A stretch of DNA of 64,000 nt, from assembly GCA_003184365.1 (NCBI GenBank), contig NKYR01000114.1, forward strand, positions 1 through 64,000, read 5' to 3'. Positions 46,287 through 59,600 of this stretch are shown here, piece after piece. The translations under genes and the position numbers were made by a program. Every line of letters begins with the position of its first letter. Within the stretch, counting starts at the first letter, position 1. Under the pieces are notes generated by a model. The model did not search any database. It was given only the letters and a program-made list of their open reading frames with translations, and was not told the origin of the DNA. The stretch is from Evernia prunastri. Lineage: Eukaryota > Ascomycota > Lecanoromycetes > Lecanorales > Parmeliaceae.

Positions 46287-49200
46287 TCACGCCCTCCACT
46301 TCTCCCTCAAAGACTCCAACCACTCCTTCCGTAATAAGACCTTCCCCTCGGTCCTAACCGTCGCGATATCCTGCATCTCCTTGCTCAGTGGATACCCCTG
46401 ATAGAAGGTATGACTCTCGTCACACTTGCGAAAGGGCAAGGTTCCGGATTTGACCAGCTTGACGCACTCGTCGCAGAAGAGGGTCCATTCGGTGCAGATC
46501 TCGCAGAAGTGGACCTCTTGCCAGTCCTCCTCCCGGCGCATACAATTGCCGTCGCAGCCCCAATAGAAATCTGTGAGAATGTCGTCAGATTGTTTAATCT
46601 GAGTGGTCATTTCCGCTGAATCTAGGTCGACTTTGCCTAAGGATGCGACCGCCTTATCGTCCGTGTCGTTTTTGTGACTGGGGGGCTTCCTTCAAGATCT
46701 TTGATCTCTGAATTCTTCATCGAAGACGTCAACGACTCGGTTGAAATCGCAGCGTCCGTCGAGTGTAGTGGTTTACTGATGGTCTTTTCTTTGGAGGCCT
46801 CGTCCTCATCACTAGCTTTCTGTGCTGCTCGCCGACTATCTTTGAATCTGTCAAGAGGCGCGGTGGTTATAGCGAATGCGGCCCCAGCGTTCTCCCTATC
46901 GCCAGCTTTCAAAAGGGCAAGGGCCAGGGTTATGTAGCCATTCATGTCGTTCTCTGGCTCGTCATCCGTTAGCATATCAATGCCATTCAGTATCTGCGTC
47001 CGGAAACAGAGCTTCGCTTCCTGCTCTCTTCCGCGGAGGCGGTACCACAGCCCAAGCATTAGGGACGGATCTCCGGAAGAAGAGACATCTTGCACACCCT
47101 TCGCGTTACCGGTTTCCGCCAAACCTTCTAGTTTTGTAACCCAATGTTCAAAAGGGATCCCAGCGCACTCGGCGGTTTTGGCCTTGTGATAATAAAGTTG
47201 ACATAGGCGGTTCTGGATGACTATCCTGGGGCTCCAGGAATCATAGCCTGTTGTTCGCTTTGGTAAAAGCTCCAAAGTCGTCTCATATATCGCATATTTG
47301 TTCAAAAAGTTTGCCAACCCAAGGACACAGAATTGCAAATCAAAGTTGGTTGAAGCAAGTCCGTGGGAGGATTCTCTTCGTTCGACAGCTGCAAGTGCAT
47401 CTCTCATAGGCTGTTCAACCGAATCGGTCCTGCCCAATCTCCTGGCTGCATTGCCGATAATATCATGAGCCCTTCCCCATGTCTCCACGAAAAGAAAGGT
47501 GAGCATACTCTCACCCTCTCGAGCGGAACTGATTGTCTCGAGTTTGGCTGCAAAATCCAAAATGGCGTGAAAGTTGCAGGCAGCTTCCAACGCTGAAAGA
47601 TAGGCAATTGATGTTCCAACGCCTTGTGGTGAAAGAGAATATGCCGCATGAGAGGCTTCAATAGCGCCGTCCTTGTCTTCCAGCTGGGTCTTCCACTCGG
47701 AAATTTGTTGCAGTAGCCTAACCTTCTCGACTCCTAACTTTTCAGGCAAAGCAGCCAAGGCCTTGTATTCCCATTTAATGGCTGATAGATAGTCTTTACG
47801 TCTTTCATAGCAGAAAGCCATTCCTTCGAGGGCAACGTAGTCTTGATCGTTCATATTGATGGATATGTTGAATTCCTTTATTGCAGCATTGATGTATGCT
47901 GCATCCCTGTATGTCTTGGCCAAACGACGGTGCCAGTATGCATTTTGTTCAAAACCCCCATACTCAGCAAGGAACCGTAAACGCTTCACAGGGAAGTCGC
48001 TCAATTCTAGCCTGATTAGGCTTACGTCTTGAGTGCTATCTCTGTGGCTTCTCTCATCATTCTATTAAAGGATGTCAGCCTTCCTGGCTGTTCTTCGTTG
48101 GAAATCCGGGTTGAAATTTTCGCGTAACAAACAAGCAAAAGGGAGGTGCTCACCAATCCAAGGTAGACATGCAAAACCCACACACAAAACTTAGGGTCCT
48201 TATCAGAATCTTGGTAGAAAAGCCATTGAGACGCGCAATACCTCGCGAACCGCTCGAAAAGATTAGAATCAGATCTTGAAGCGTACAACAGATACTCTTT
48301 GTCTTCCGCAGTGAAGTCGAAACCTATGTTGTCCTCATCGGCAAACCAGTCTCTCACACGACGAGTCAAAGCGCTGTCTTTCAGCCAGCTCTGAACAAAC
48401 GTAGACCTTGGATCCGAACAGTTTTCGATCCACCTCCCCATGACGGAGTCACTTTGAAAGATGGTGATTAAGGGGCGGATAACTGTTCGTTTCTCCTGCT
48501 TAGTTAAGCTTGACTTGTCTACCATTTGCAAGTGTTTGAGGAAATTTTCTGCCGCATATTCCAACATGTCATTGTCGGAGAACAAAGATTCAAGTTCTGT
48601 ATCGCAAAGTATTGAAAGGCAGGTTGCTGTGATGTGGTGCTCTGCCTTGTTGACGTCTACTCCAACTGCCAGGTCTACAGGATACTTTCTTGTCGTCGGT
48701 CTCCCTTCTTGCACTAGGTAGTCTTTGATACTTGTATGACTGAATCTCAATACAGTGGTATTGAAGTCTGAGTCGTAGCGCCGCGCTTCATAGTCCTCCT
48801 CTTCAAGATCTTCTGCATTTTGATGCACATCGTGTGATGCGCCAGCTGCGTCGCCGCTGTGGTCCTCATGTGATATCGTCTCGTGACGTGCGTTCCGGGT
48901 TGCGAGCTGGAGGGACTCAGTCGTCTCTTTATCTTCTCTGTCCAGAGTGAAGAAAGAAGAAAATTGATCCCTGAGCCTCTCTTCGAGATCAGGCACGCCC
49001 TCTCCAATTTCACCTCGAAGTTTCAAAATGACATCCATTTGGCCTAAGAGTAGAGGTTTTCGGGCAAAGGTGGTCCAGGTGAGCATTTCATTGAAATCGT
49101 CTTTCTGCACGCCGGGATCTCCAGCAAGCCTTTCGAACACGTGTCGAATCATCTTTGCAAGGTCGTGAGGGGCTTGTTCCAATGCATTTTTGATGTCGCT

Positions 49201-51253
49201 TGGTCGTGAAAAATTGCTTATCTGATCAAGCATCAGACTATGGAGCCTGGGATTAGCGACTACAATTGTGACAGTACGTAGGGATTGATCTGCCGACGTT
49301 CTGCACTGATGGCGCATGCAACTGTAGGTAGCGGTATTTTGACCTAAGGAGTGAGAGCAGCTGAAAAAGGGAATCACAGAAGTCCAAGAAAATGATTCTT
49401 ACTTTACCCAGAGGAACATTCCATTAGCGCCTTCTTTCAACTTATTGACGATAAACGCTCGAAGCTCCCCTCGATCCTTAGTCCGCTTGTCTCTCAAAGC
49501 TCTGACTTTCCGCATACCGTCATTGATATACCGTTCAATGTCAGCTCTGTTCTTTGCTGCTGAGACTTCGATGAAACTTGTACGCAATATCCAGATATAG
49601 TCAATGGTGTTTCGTAATTCAGGACGGCCGACTATGACGAAATTAAGTCTCGGCCTCTTGCTGCTTTCAAGGCTGCGATAGTCCTCAAGAGGCCTCAGGA
49701 GCTCGAGAGACAGTTCCCGCTCTTTTTTGGGTGCTTCGTCCAGCCCATCAATGACGATAAAGGCTGCGCTATCTGCGTTCTGCTGAGAACCAAAAAAGTC
49801 GAGGAATAGGTTCTGCCAAGTGCTTTTGGCAGTGCCAATTCTATCGCGTGATTCACATACATTGGCCACATGCTTCTTGTAGACAGGATTGTCATTTGCT
49901 ATTTGCAATGCAACGCTCTTCAAGATGGCATTTACAGATCGAAGTCGTTCATCATTCTCTTTGATGTAGAAATACCCAACAGAGATACGGGGCGGATGAT
50001 CAGAGTCCTGGGCAGGGAGGTTCAGCAGATTCGAGATGATTTTAGTAGACAGAAAGGATTTCCCGGCTCCTGGACCTCCAAATATCCAGAGGATGGGTTC
50101 TTCCTCGTTGATCCAAGCCTTGTAAAGGGGTTCCTCTTTGATCCAATTGCCAGTCCCTCCTAACATTTGTTCTGATACGTAGTTGTGCCTGTCTTGGACC
50201 TTTCCTAGGACTTCCTTGACATCAAGATTGTTGAGTCGTTCTTGTTCGAGCTTTTCATTTGTATCCTTTCTGAAGTCTATGAACAGATAGATAAGTGTAA
50301 GTAATATGCCTCCAAATCTACTCACGCTGTCCCTAGGATGAACAGAGGGTTTTATTGAAAGTTGGAGGCTGCCTCGAGAAACGCGACTCACCGTTCAAGG
50401 ATCCACTAATGCTCTGAAGTTCTTTCCCGTTTCGCTCCATAAACTTCTCGCTACGGTCAACGGTCTCATTCGTTTTGAGAACTGTAGAATAGATAAGAGA
50501 GCCCACCAATTGGTTCTCGGTATCTATAAGTGAGTTGAGACGAGCTATCGCACTAGCAATTTTCTCGTTGCCACCGAGAAAAGTCCCAGACATATATTGC
50601 TTGACTCGACCTTTCTTGATTAGCTTTTCGGACCTAGCAAATATCTCAAGGAGTGTCGTCAGGATATCGACCACCTTCTTTTTCAGCTTCGGGTCAACAG
50701 AAGCTCTAGTGTACTCCTGTAAACGCCCCGTGAAATCTTCGAGCTTCGAGAGGAGGGTTGTGATACTGTCGTATGCCTCACTAACACCTTTTGCAGAGCC
50801 GATAAGAAACAGGACGGCTCCCAGAACGGGCGAAGCCATAGAAAATGGAGTTAGCGTCAAAGCGTTCTGCGTTAGGCCGCCAAGGACTTCGACGCCATTC
50901 ATTGTACGTCGTAGAACGGCCCACAGTCTTGCTTTCTTTTCACGAAAGCCTTGAAATTCCTGCTCGCGTACTTCAATTTGTTTCAGTAGATCATCAGTAG
51001 TCCGTAAATGTGTGAGAACTGCATCGCCTTTGAGATCTCTGCAGAGCTCCGTTGAGTCAGCAAACCTTCGAGGATCTGGCAAGCAAATATATTCTCAGTA
51101 TAATCTGATGCCCCCCCCTAATACTACTGTCCAAAGCCGTACGCGAGAGAGAAGATCAATTTTCACGGAAAGACTTGCCTCTTTGTTTTCTCCAGGTAGA
51201 GACTAAATGCGTCCGCCCAAATCTGCACTGAAAGAGCTGGCTCTTGCCCTTTC
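46287..51253 (-). CDS. NLR protein: Goodbye-like - NACHT - TPR-like - Cys-rich C-terminus
   Basis: Exons, minus strand: ~51081-50392, 50276-49402, 49237-48154, 48061-46287, plus a short first exon. The N-terminal ~230 residues (LWAVLRRTMNGVEVLGG, PVLGAVLFLIGSAKGVSEAYD) resemble the Goodbye domain of fungal STAND proteins. NACHT follows with Walker A GGPGAGKS (near 50056-50079) and Walker B FIVIDGLDEAP; then a winged-helix region (FSHTSIKDYLVQEGR), TPR-like helices and a C-terminal Cys/His block (CDGNC, FCEICTEW, FCDECVKL). Probable intracellular sensor. Problems: exon 1, tentatively from ATG 51253 (VQIWADAFSLYLEKTKR) with a GC donor, is one base out of phase with exon 2; and the frame slips once in a run of six G at 46680-46685 before the C-terminal block. 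Either sequencing errors or an inactive allele. Confidence 0.75.
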
Positions 51254-52513
51254 ATGCACACTCACACTTATTAATCAACTTTGAGGTGTTAAAACTTGTA
51301 GCGATTTGAAGTGGTTGCTGCTCACATTGAATCTCAAGCTCAATTTGACTTGGACTGTCGCGATTGTAACGTAGCATTGTGGACCACCTACTACCTACCC
51401 CAAGATCCGTGGGCCGAGTCGATGATCGACAATCGGCTCCGTACTATCATAATTGCATAGACGTCATTGATTGAGGCCTACAGGCTACCGCGGCCGCGCA
51501 GCCTTCTCACAACTCGGTTATTTCGATAACAATCAACCAAGCAGTACCAGCCTTTGCTTCCAAGGCAAATCGCTGATGAGCTTCGATAAAACCCACGCTT
51601 TGCCTACTTTCTCCGCAACTCTGTCCTTATTCGCGATCAGCAGGGCCGGTTCGGCCTGGTTCTTTTCCCTTACCCTACTATTCTCGAGGTCCTTGACGAC
51701 TTCAATTGGCAAGTGGAGATCTTACGTGAACTTTGACAGGAAAGATAGCGCCTCATTTGCGTTTCGGGTGAGGGATGTCCAAGATCAGCTTCCCGCCCCA
51801 CTCCAAGAATCCCGCCCAGTCTCGAAGCTGTTGAATTCAGCGATTCTGTCTGACCCCGAGAAAAAACCGTTGGGTAGTGTTTAGTGATGTTTGGCGCTGT
51901 CGACGGGCGGAGGGGTTATCGGCTTTTGTTGCTCGATGGAACATGGATGCGGAGGAGAGGGGAAGGAAAATGAAGGTATGGATTGGCCGTCTAGGATGAA
52001 GCGGATGTGGGGGCCACGCTCTCGGGGGAAAGGGGCTGGGGGTCAGGTGTGGGAGGCGTGCATTGTGCTTTGTAAGAGAGGTCTCTTTCAAAGTCTTCTG
52101 ATAAATTTGACTCGTGACTTTCCTGCCAGAAAAAGAGGTGCACTGTTCCGTTGGTGCGACTTTCGCTTGGACCAGACAGGCCTAAAAGCCGTCGCCGGGT
52201 GTGCTCAACGATAAGGCTCGCTACAATCGTTTTGTTTGAGACGGCGACAACGATGGCAGCGTGCGTCGGCATCAGAGGTTTCCATTTTTCCCTTCTTCTT
52301 TTCCCTTTTCCGGGAGTGACTGAAGGTGCAGCTTGACATGTAGAGTACAAAAAAATTGGTCTTGGCAGCGTTTCTTACTCAGAGTCAGACCCATCTCGGG
52401 GCCGGTGGGGCCAAGCCGAGACTATGTTGTACTCGGCCACAGACAGACAAATACGCTGCAATCTCTACCTACTCCAAAATCAATCAATCAACCAATCAAG
52501 CAGCCGATCCCAC
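51254..52513. other. Intergenic region
   Basis: A plus frame at 51471-51884 (137 residues) has no recognised domain and is unsupported. A C-rich run on the plus strand near 51113 lies in the NLR first intron just before this stretch. Nothing else seen. Confidence 0.45.
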
Positions 52514-52843
52514 TTACAGCAACATTCCCTCCTCATCCCTCAATCGCCCCTTCACGGCTGCGGTCGCCACATCCAACGCACCTTCCCTGCCACCATCGCT
52601 ATCCATCATTCCCGACCCCGTCGAGTTCCACGAGGACGAATCGTCCACCTCTGGCGATGATACAGCACCAGCGTTGCCGCGGGCGCCTGCTCTGCCGAAG
52701 AAGCGGGCCAGCTGCTCTTCGGTGGAGTCGAGTTCGCCCGGCATGGGCGCTTCTTTCGGGATGCCGGGCTTGATCTTCCGGACGAGGAAGCGGACGGTGC
52801 GGTTGAGATTCGGGGGCTTGAGGGATGGGTCGGTTGGAGACAT
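52514..52843 (-). CDS. Small hypothetical protein
   Basis: Single-exon frame of 109 residues starting MSPTDPSLKPPNLNRTVRFL. It has a basic N-terminal segment (RTVRFLVRKIKPGIPKEAP), an LDSTEEQLARFFGRAG helix and a Ser/Gly-rich acidic tail. Third codon positions are strongly C/G-biased as in nearby genes, which argues for real coding. No signal peptide or membrane span, no family recognised. The opposite-strand frame over the same DNA is taken to be a shadow. Confidence 0.5.
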   Translation of the reverse strand: MSPTDPSLKPPNLNRTVRFLVRKIKPGIPKEAPMPGELDSTEEQLARFFGRAGARGNAGAVSSPEVDDSSSWNSTGSGMMDSDGGREGALDVATAAVKGRLRDEEGMLL

Positions 52844-54073
52844 TGTGGCTAGGTCGAAGGGGGGGAGCTGTGGGAGGGAGGGAGGACTCGAATAATTCTG
52901 GAAGGGAGGGGAGATGTGCTAGGGCCTAGGTGGTTGAACTGGACTGTTTTGTGGTGTAGAAGAGGGGGAAGGGAGGGGGAAAGGGGGATTTTATATAGTG
53001 TGGTATCATGGACAGACACAATTCAATCTTATCAAAGGACCCTCGTATCCCCATGTTGATGCATGCACCCGTCCAGGTTGATGCGCTGATTGGCGGCCTT
53101 GTGTTCGATCCGTCTCACTCTTGATTGTTTCCCAAGTCCGTCTCGCGTGTGTCCGAGGATAGGTAATTTCAATCAGGGTTGCCTCGGCTGCAGAATGCCA
53201 AGTGCTATCAGCCCCGCTGGACAGGCTAGCTCTGCTGGCGCGGCTGGCATTTCGCGCGACATGCTTTATCATCTCACAACATACCCGCACGGCCGAGGAA
53301 TCTGATTTCTTAGTAGTCCGGCGCTAGATATACTCACTCACGGTTTCAGTTGTTTCCTGAAGGCTCATAACCGGCGTTGATTGGTGGGGTTACATCGCTT
53401 TCGTCTGGCAGGTTGGCACTAAAGAAGATGGCTAGGGCGAGCTTACTAAGATGTGAGGTTTTGCGCTCCGGCTTGTCGTGCGTGCATGAAGAGTCGCATC
53501 GATGCTGCTGGCCCTGGAACTAGGGTGGTGCTAATTGCCACTCCACTACGGGAGCTGTCTCGGACCGGCTAAAAATCATCCCTAAGTGACGCTATGTTCA
53601 GTGCCAACAGCGCCCATACCCCTCACTCGGTGTGCGTGTGTGCGGGATCCGCCTCATCTTGCCCGCGGCCGGCATCAAGCAGACCGGACCAACGTGCCCC
53701 GAGTCACCGATCCTTGACCGCCGCTTCTGATAATCTCATCTCATATCTCATATCTCGTCGGTCAATGGTGGTGGACGGGTCCGCGAGAGCGTGTCTCGAT
53801 GACTTCAAATGACATACTTTCACGTTGGAATTTAAACAGATGACAAGGTATAAAAGAACAGAGCGAAAAAGAAAAGAAAAAAAGCGTCTTCTACCTAGCC
53901 TTTAATAACCTTATAAGAGATAACTAACTAGGATCGTGCCGGTCCGCTGGACCGGATTGCTTTCGCAGGACGACCCCATGGCTGATCCTAAAGCTGAGAA
54001 TCCCATCTTCTCATTCTTTCTGCTTTCACCATTCAACGCTGCTGCTACTCAATGGCGACAGTACCCATTCACC
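52844..54073. other. Intergenic region
   Basis: No supported gene. Contains the promoter of the acyl-CoA synthetase on the right; the stretch 53820-53930 is AT-rich with an A-rich run. Short frames are not convincing. Confidence 0.45.
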
Positions 54074-56172
54074 ATGGGGATAGCTTCAACATCCTTCGTT
54101 AGTCTCACCCGGCTCAACTTTCCACTATGTCGTCGAGGCATCCTCACCCACTCTTACTCCCGAGGTCCTTCCGAGGTCAGTGAGGCATTTCTGTGCTTGT
54201 CTAACCGCTCATACTGAATAGCCCCCGTTGCTTGATCAAACCGTGGGCGAGCATTTCCATTTAATTGTCTCTCGATTTGGTGACCGTACGGCGTGAGTGT
54301 TGGGAAGTGTTGCTCTAAATCTAAGCTTGACCCGTCACACAGAGTTGTGTCTCGCCAACAGCGAACGCGCCTGACATATGAAGGTCTTGACAAGAAAAGC
54401 AACAATTTAGCACGGGGTTTGTTGCAAAGAGGGGTGAAAAAGGGTGATCGAGTCGCTGTATCGCTAGGTAACAATATTGAGTATGCCATTGTAAGAGGCC
54501 ATGACAAATACACGAGTCTGCGGGGCTGATAGATTGCAAGGCGACATATGGGCTCTTCAAGATTGGCGCAATACTTGTGAGCCCATACCGTTTACTGGCA
54601 CTCACTGAGGTCCCTTTCAAATCGACCTGCACGTAACGCTCATTAACGCTAGGTACCATTAAATCCTGGCTTCAACGCGCAGCAAGTCATAGCAGCTTTG
54701 GCCCATCTTGAGGCATCACAGTTGATTATCGGTACCGAGACTAATCTGCCGCGTAAAGAGCCCCGCTCAAATATTCCGCTTCTCCAACAGTTGATGCCCG
54801 ATCTTCAAGCCCGAAAGATCGAGTCAGAAGCCGTACCATCTCTCCAACAAGTGATCATTGTCGATAACTCCGAAGGACGTATCGATACGTCGCTTCTCAG
54901 ACCCACTGTTGACTATCACAGCGTCCTCTCCGAAGGCTCCGGCCCAAGCTCTCTACCAAAGCAATTCCTCCATCCAGATGAAACAGTAAATATTCAGTTC
55001 ACATCAGGCACAACTTCCCTTCCTAAAGCTGCTTGCCTAACCCACCGCTCCATACTCAACAATGGGAAAAGTATCGGTGACCGTATGCTTCTTACAGAGC
55101 AAGACATAGTGTGCTGTCCGCCACCACTCTTTCACTGCTTTGGCTGCATCTTAGGCTACATGGCCACCGCAACCCACGGCTCTGCCATAGTTTTCCCCAC
55201 CGAAGCGTTCGATCCTTACGCCACACTAAAAGCCGTGCAGGAAGAGAAATGCACGGCTCTGTATGGCGTCCCAACAATGTTCATCGCCGAGCTGGAGCTG
55301 CTGCAAAACCACAAAGTACCCTCTACAGGCTTCGAGCACCTAAGGACCGGTATCGCTGCTGGCTCAAGCATCCCCACCGAGCTGATGCGAAAGTTGCATA
55401 AAATACTCAATCTAACCGAGTTGACCATCTGCTACGGCATGACAGAGACCAGCCCAGTCTCAGCTATGACAACCACAGACGATCCTCTCGAGAAACGGAT
55501 CGACAGCGTGGGCAAGCTCCTCCCGCACGTCGAAGCCAAAGTCGTATCCCCCGTAGATCGCACAACGACCCTTCCGGTAGGTCAACGGGGGGAACTAGCA
55601 GTCCACGGCTATCTGGTCATGAAAGAGTACTGGGGTGCTCCTGACCGGACGGCTGAAGTCATGGTACCCGACGATCGTGGCAAAGTGTGGATGCACACAG
55701 GCGATGAGGCCGAGATGGACGAAGAAGGGTACATTAAGATCACGGGAAGGATCAAGGATCTCATCATCAAGGGAGGGGAGAACATCCATCCGTTGGAGGT
55801 GGAGAATTGCATCTTCGGCCTCGAAGCAGTCAAGGAGGTCAGTGTGGTCGGACTGCCGGATGAGAGGTACGGGGAGGTGGTCGCGGCTTTTGTGGTGAAG
55901 CAGCAAGGCCAAAGCCTCACGGGGGACGAGGTGAGGCAGAGGGTCAAGGAGAAGCTGAGTCACCATTTGGGTATGTCGATCATCTTCTCACAGCAACTTG
56001 CCCGAGGCAGAATAAGAGGAGCCACGACGCTAATACAGAATTCGCCTTGTTAGTACCGAAGTACGTCTTCTGGGTCGACAACTACCCCAAAACCGCCAGC
56101 GGGAAGATTCAGAAATTCAAGCTCAAGGAGGAAGGCGTCAAGCTCGTGAGGGAAGGGAAAGGTTTGCAGTGA
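54074..56172 (+). CDS. Acyl-CoA synthetase, ACSF2-like (AMP-forming)
   Basis: Six exons: 54074-54175, 54222-54292, 54343-54490, 54541-54576, 54653-55970, 56054-56172; 597 residues, all phases consistent. It activates a fatty or other carboxylic acid to acyl-AMP and then acyl-CoA. Motifs: A3 FTSGTTSLPKAACLTH at ~236 (the usual G-x-PKG is S-L-PKA), A5 YGMTETSP at ~379, A7 HTGDEAEMDEEGYI, A8 GRIKDLIIKGGENIHP, and A10 PKTASGKIQKF with the catalytic lysine in the last exon. The N-terminal ~34 residues (MGIASTSFVSLTRLNFPLCRR) are basic and serine-rich, fitting a mitochondrial presequence. An in-frame upstream ATG (53978) would lengthen it. Substrate chain length cannot be told. Confidence 0.9.
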
Positions 56173-56657
56173 ATTTTCTTCTATCGGATTTGGTGCATAT
56201 GTCCTATATACGTCTTCTGTCAAGAGCTAGTCCAATATACATCCGCCTTAGACCTTGCGCTACTGCGGCTGCACATCGTGATTTGCAGCAGTCACAAGTC
56301 TCGCTAGCAAGCATTTCCATTGCTTTCGTCGATTAGACGACCGACTAGAAACGAGTTCTTCAGATGTCATATGTACACTGCCGCGCTTTTCACCCCCGTT
56401 TCAGAAGACTCTTCTTTTATCTGACAGAACGCCGCTCGTTCGCATCAATGTCAGTGCACCCCGTGAAGCTTCAGCCAACTGCTCAGATGGATGCTGCGTG
56501 TTGGTATGTCTTCCGAGGCACCCCCGAATTCGGCTCCAGAACTTTGGGGGTATTTCGTCGACCGACGCCTTTTTCAAATGCAATACTTTACAACCTCCCT
56601 TCCCGCTTTAGGACGACGAATGCTATATACTAATGCAAGCAAAAACCGCTCACATCA
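56173..56657. other. Convergent 3' region
   Basis: 485 bp between the stop codons of two convergent genes. No gene seen. Confidence 0.5.
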
Positions 56658-59600
56658 TCACTGCCAGACCAACAGCATGAATGTCCCACAGAGGACTAAC
56701 GATAAAGAAGGTCCGAAACCCTTACTCTGCCCTCCCAAAAATTGCTGCACGCCAACCGAGCCATTCGCTGATCCGGTCGGGAGTGCAAAGCGTCCAGTCC
56801 TGATATCCAAAGTCGCACCTCCAGCCTCCAAACTGACCAGACTGCCGGAAACAGTTACGCCGGGTGCGGCAGCACTCAATGTAACCCCGTCCACCACGGC
56901 AGACGAAGGTCCGGCTTTGACATCAAACCCATCGATATCCACATCTGATGAAAACGTTGTCTGCGGTGTCAAGAGCGGGATGGTACTTGATCCCACAAGC
57001 AGGGTACCGGAAGTTTCAAGACTGATGATGGTTCCGCCGACTGTGACGGCGGGACCGCCTGCTGAAATGGTCGTGCCGGCTATTGAGAAGCCTGAGGGGT
57101 TTGGGGTGAAGGTTTGGCCGGCGACTGTGTACACCTCGCCAGGGCTATAGGCTGGGTTGGGAAGAGCGACAGTAGAGCTGCCTATAGCTAGTGCTCCCGA
57201 TTGACCGAGGCTAATGATGGTTCCTCCAACTGTCACGGCGGGACCACCTGCTGCAATAGTTGTACCGGCTATGAAAAAACCCGAGGGACTCGGTATGAAT
57301 GTTTGGCCTGCAACTGTATATACTTTGCCGGGCGGTATAACGACCGGAGTCGGAAGAGAAATGGTACTGCTGCCTACTTTCAATACACCATCTTGACCAA
57401 GGCTGACGACCATTCCGCTGATCGTAACGGCTGGGCCGTCTGCTGATATGGCAGTGCCTGCTATAGGAAAAGCGGAAGGATTCGGTGTGAAGGTCTGATC
57501 TCCGACTGTGTACACTTGGCCTGGCAACGTATCTGACGGATTTGAAAGATCGATGGTAGAGCTGCCAATAGCCAAGGCTCCCGACTGGCCGAGGCTGACA
57601 ACGGTCCCGCTGATTGTAACAGCAGGACCACCTGCTGTGATAAGGCCACCAGCTATAGAGAAGGCTGAGGGATTTGGTGTGAAGGTCTGGCCTGCCACTG
57701 CCCAAATGGCGGTAGCAGGTGGATCTGTAAGGGAGATAGTACTGCTGTCCAGGGCCAAGACTCCTGCTTGATCAAGGCTGATTCTCGTTCCATCAACCGT
57801 TTGAGCGAGGCCACCGGGAGATATAGCTACGTTGTTGACTTTGAAACCGGTTGGATTGGCAGTAACGGTTTGACTTCCTATGATGAAGATCGATTGTGGA
57901 GGCAACGGCGCTTCGGGTCCGAATTTTCCAAATGTGTTGTATATTATTGCCCCTAGGCCTGGCTTCTGCGCTGGAGGGTCCTCTCCTTGCGGTGTGACAA
58001 TAACGGGTAATTTGGGATCTGTTGGCGGATTTTGTTGATCGATCGGTTGCGGATCAGAGGTACCAGATAAAGATGCCAAGGGGCTTGCAGGCGGATCTCC
58101 AGCAACTGAAGATGATTTTGGGTCTGACGGTGGGTCGCCCTTGTCATTTCCAGACTTTGCTGGATCATTAGGCGGAGAAGCTGATCCGGTTGGGTCGGCT
58201 GGAACTACCACGGGCGATGGTGTTGGGCTATCTTTTCCAGGGTCTTTCGTTTGGGTCGGAGAAGCTGCGGGATCATTTGGCAGAGATGCTGGCTTAGCCG
58301 GCTCAACGGACGAAGTGGGCTGTTCAGATACCCTTGTCGGGTCTGCAGGCGCGGGTGCAGGCGTAGGACGCGCAGGCGGGGTTGGCAGCAGTACAACAGT
58401 AAAGCCGCAGGAGTCAACGCAATCGGCGGATCAAAAAGAGCAAAAGTGGTCAGTCCAAAGCTGTCGCTGAATATGCCGGTGCATAATGATTCCCATGTTG
58501 GGTCGAGAGAGAATATATTCATAGGCGGTACGATCATTGGAAGCCCTACGCGAATTCCAGATTTAGCATTGCTCCAGTACAAGAGGTCTAAAGTATAGAA
58601 TAGGTCTCAGGAGCAAAAGTTGGGCATGCTCTCAAACAATTTCTTTCGAAATTGGTCTACTAGCAGAATGGGGGGATAACTCTGAAATGTACGTACAAGG
58701 CGGACCGATAGTGGTGACAACCGTGCCATCCGCGGATGTATTGGTGCCCAGGCCCCAGGTCGGACAAGCCAGGTCTTTTACATTGAGCGGGGCTATCTCA
58801 TCTGCAAAGTCGTATCCAGGAATGACACTCTGATCAATCCAGATCGCGCCAACTGCAAAATCTTCACCTTCGATTGTAGGTTCTGGCTTCCATGTCGATA
58901 GTACGCCAGGTGGGAGAGTGATGATTGGATTTGTCAATTTTGGACCAACGGTAGTACATCTATCTTTAGCCGCCGCTGTACCTATCAACTGAAGATAGAC
59001 CGAAGGAGAAGTGCTACAAGAAGCGTCAGTCTCAGTCCTAGTAATAAAACTGGCATTGAGAGTACTTCACATACAACGTATGTCCCTCATAAATAGCAGT
59101 GCTCCCATTCGCAATCAATGAGTGCACCCGCTTTTCTACATTCCGAGGTAACACGGCCGAGGTGAAGTTGGACGTCTGATTGTTATGGCAATCGATAGTG
59201 GTCCCATCCGGGAAGTAATAGAGTCTCACTTCCGGTATGTCCAGCGAGCAGTTTCCGCAACACGACCCAGTGTATTCAGGAGAGAAATACCGGAAGATTG
59301 GCGGTAATTGCAGAGAACCGTAGAAGTTCACCCCACTACTGCTTTGAATGACTGTATTACTACTACCACAATTTGAGTATGTGTACTGTCCTCGGCTTAG
59401 AGCGTTGGCGTAAGATCGACATTGGGGACTTTGACCAAAGAATAAATCCCAATTCGCTATCTGGGGACCAGCCCAATCATTATTTAAGCCAGTTTCGTCA
59501 TTTTCAAGCCATGTTGATTGCGCACTCAGGTAGGACGAGCAGGGTAGTACGGTACTTGTGGTTGCCGTGGTCAAGTTCACTCCAATCGTTATGGACCCGG

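Noticed and set aside
54698..56053. Acyl-CoA synthetase as a single-exon 451-residue protein
   Set aside because: It would lack the N-terminal domain and the A10 lysine; phase-consistent introns recover both.
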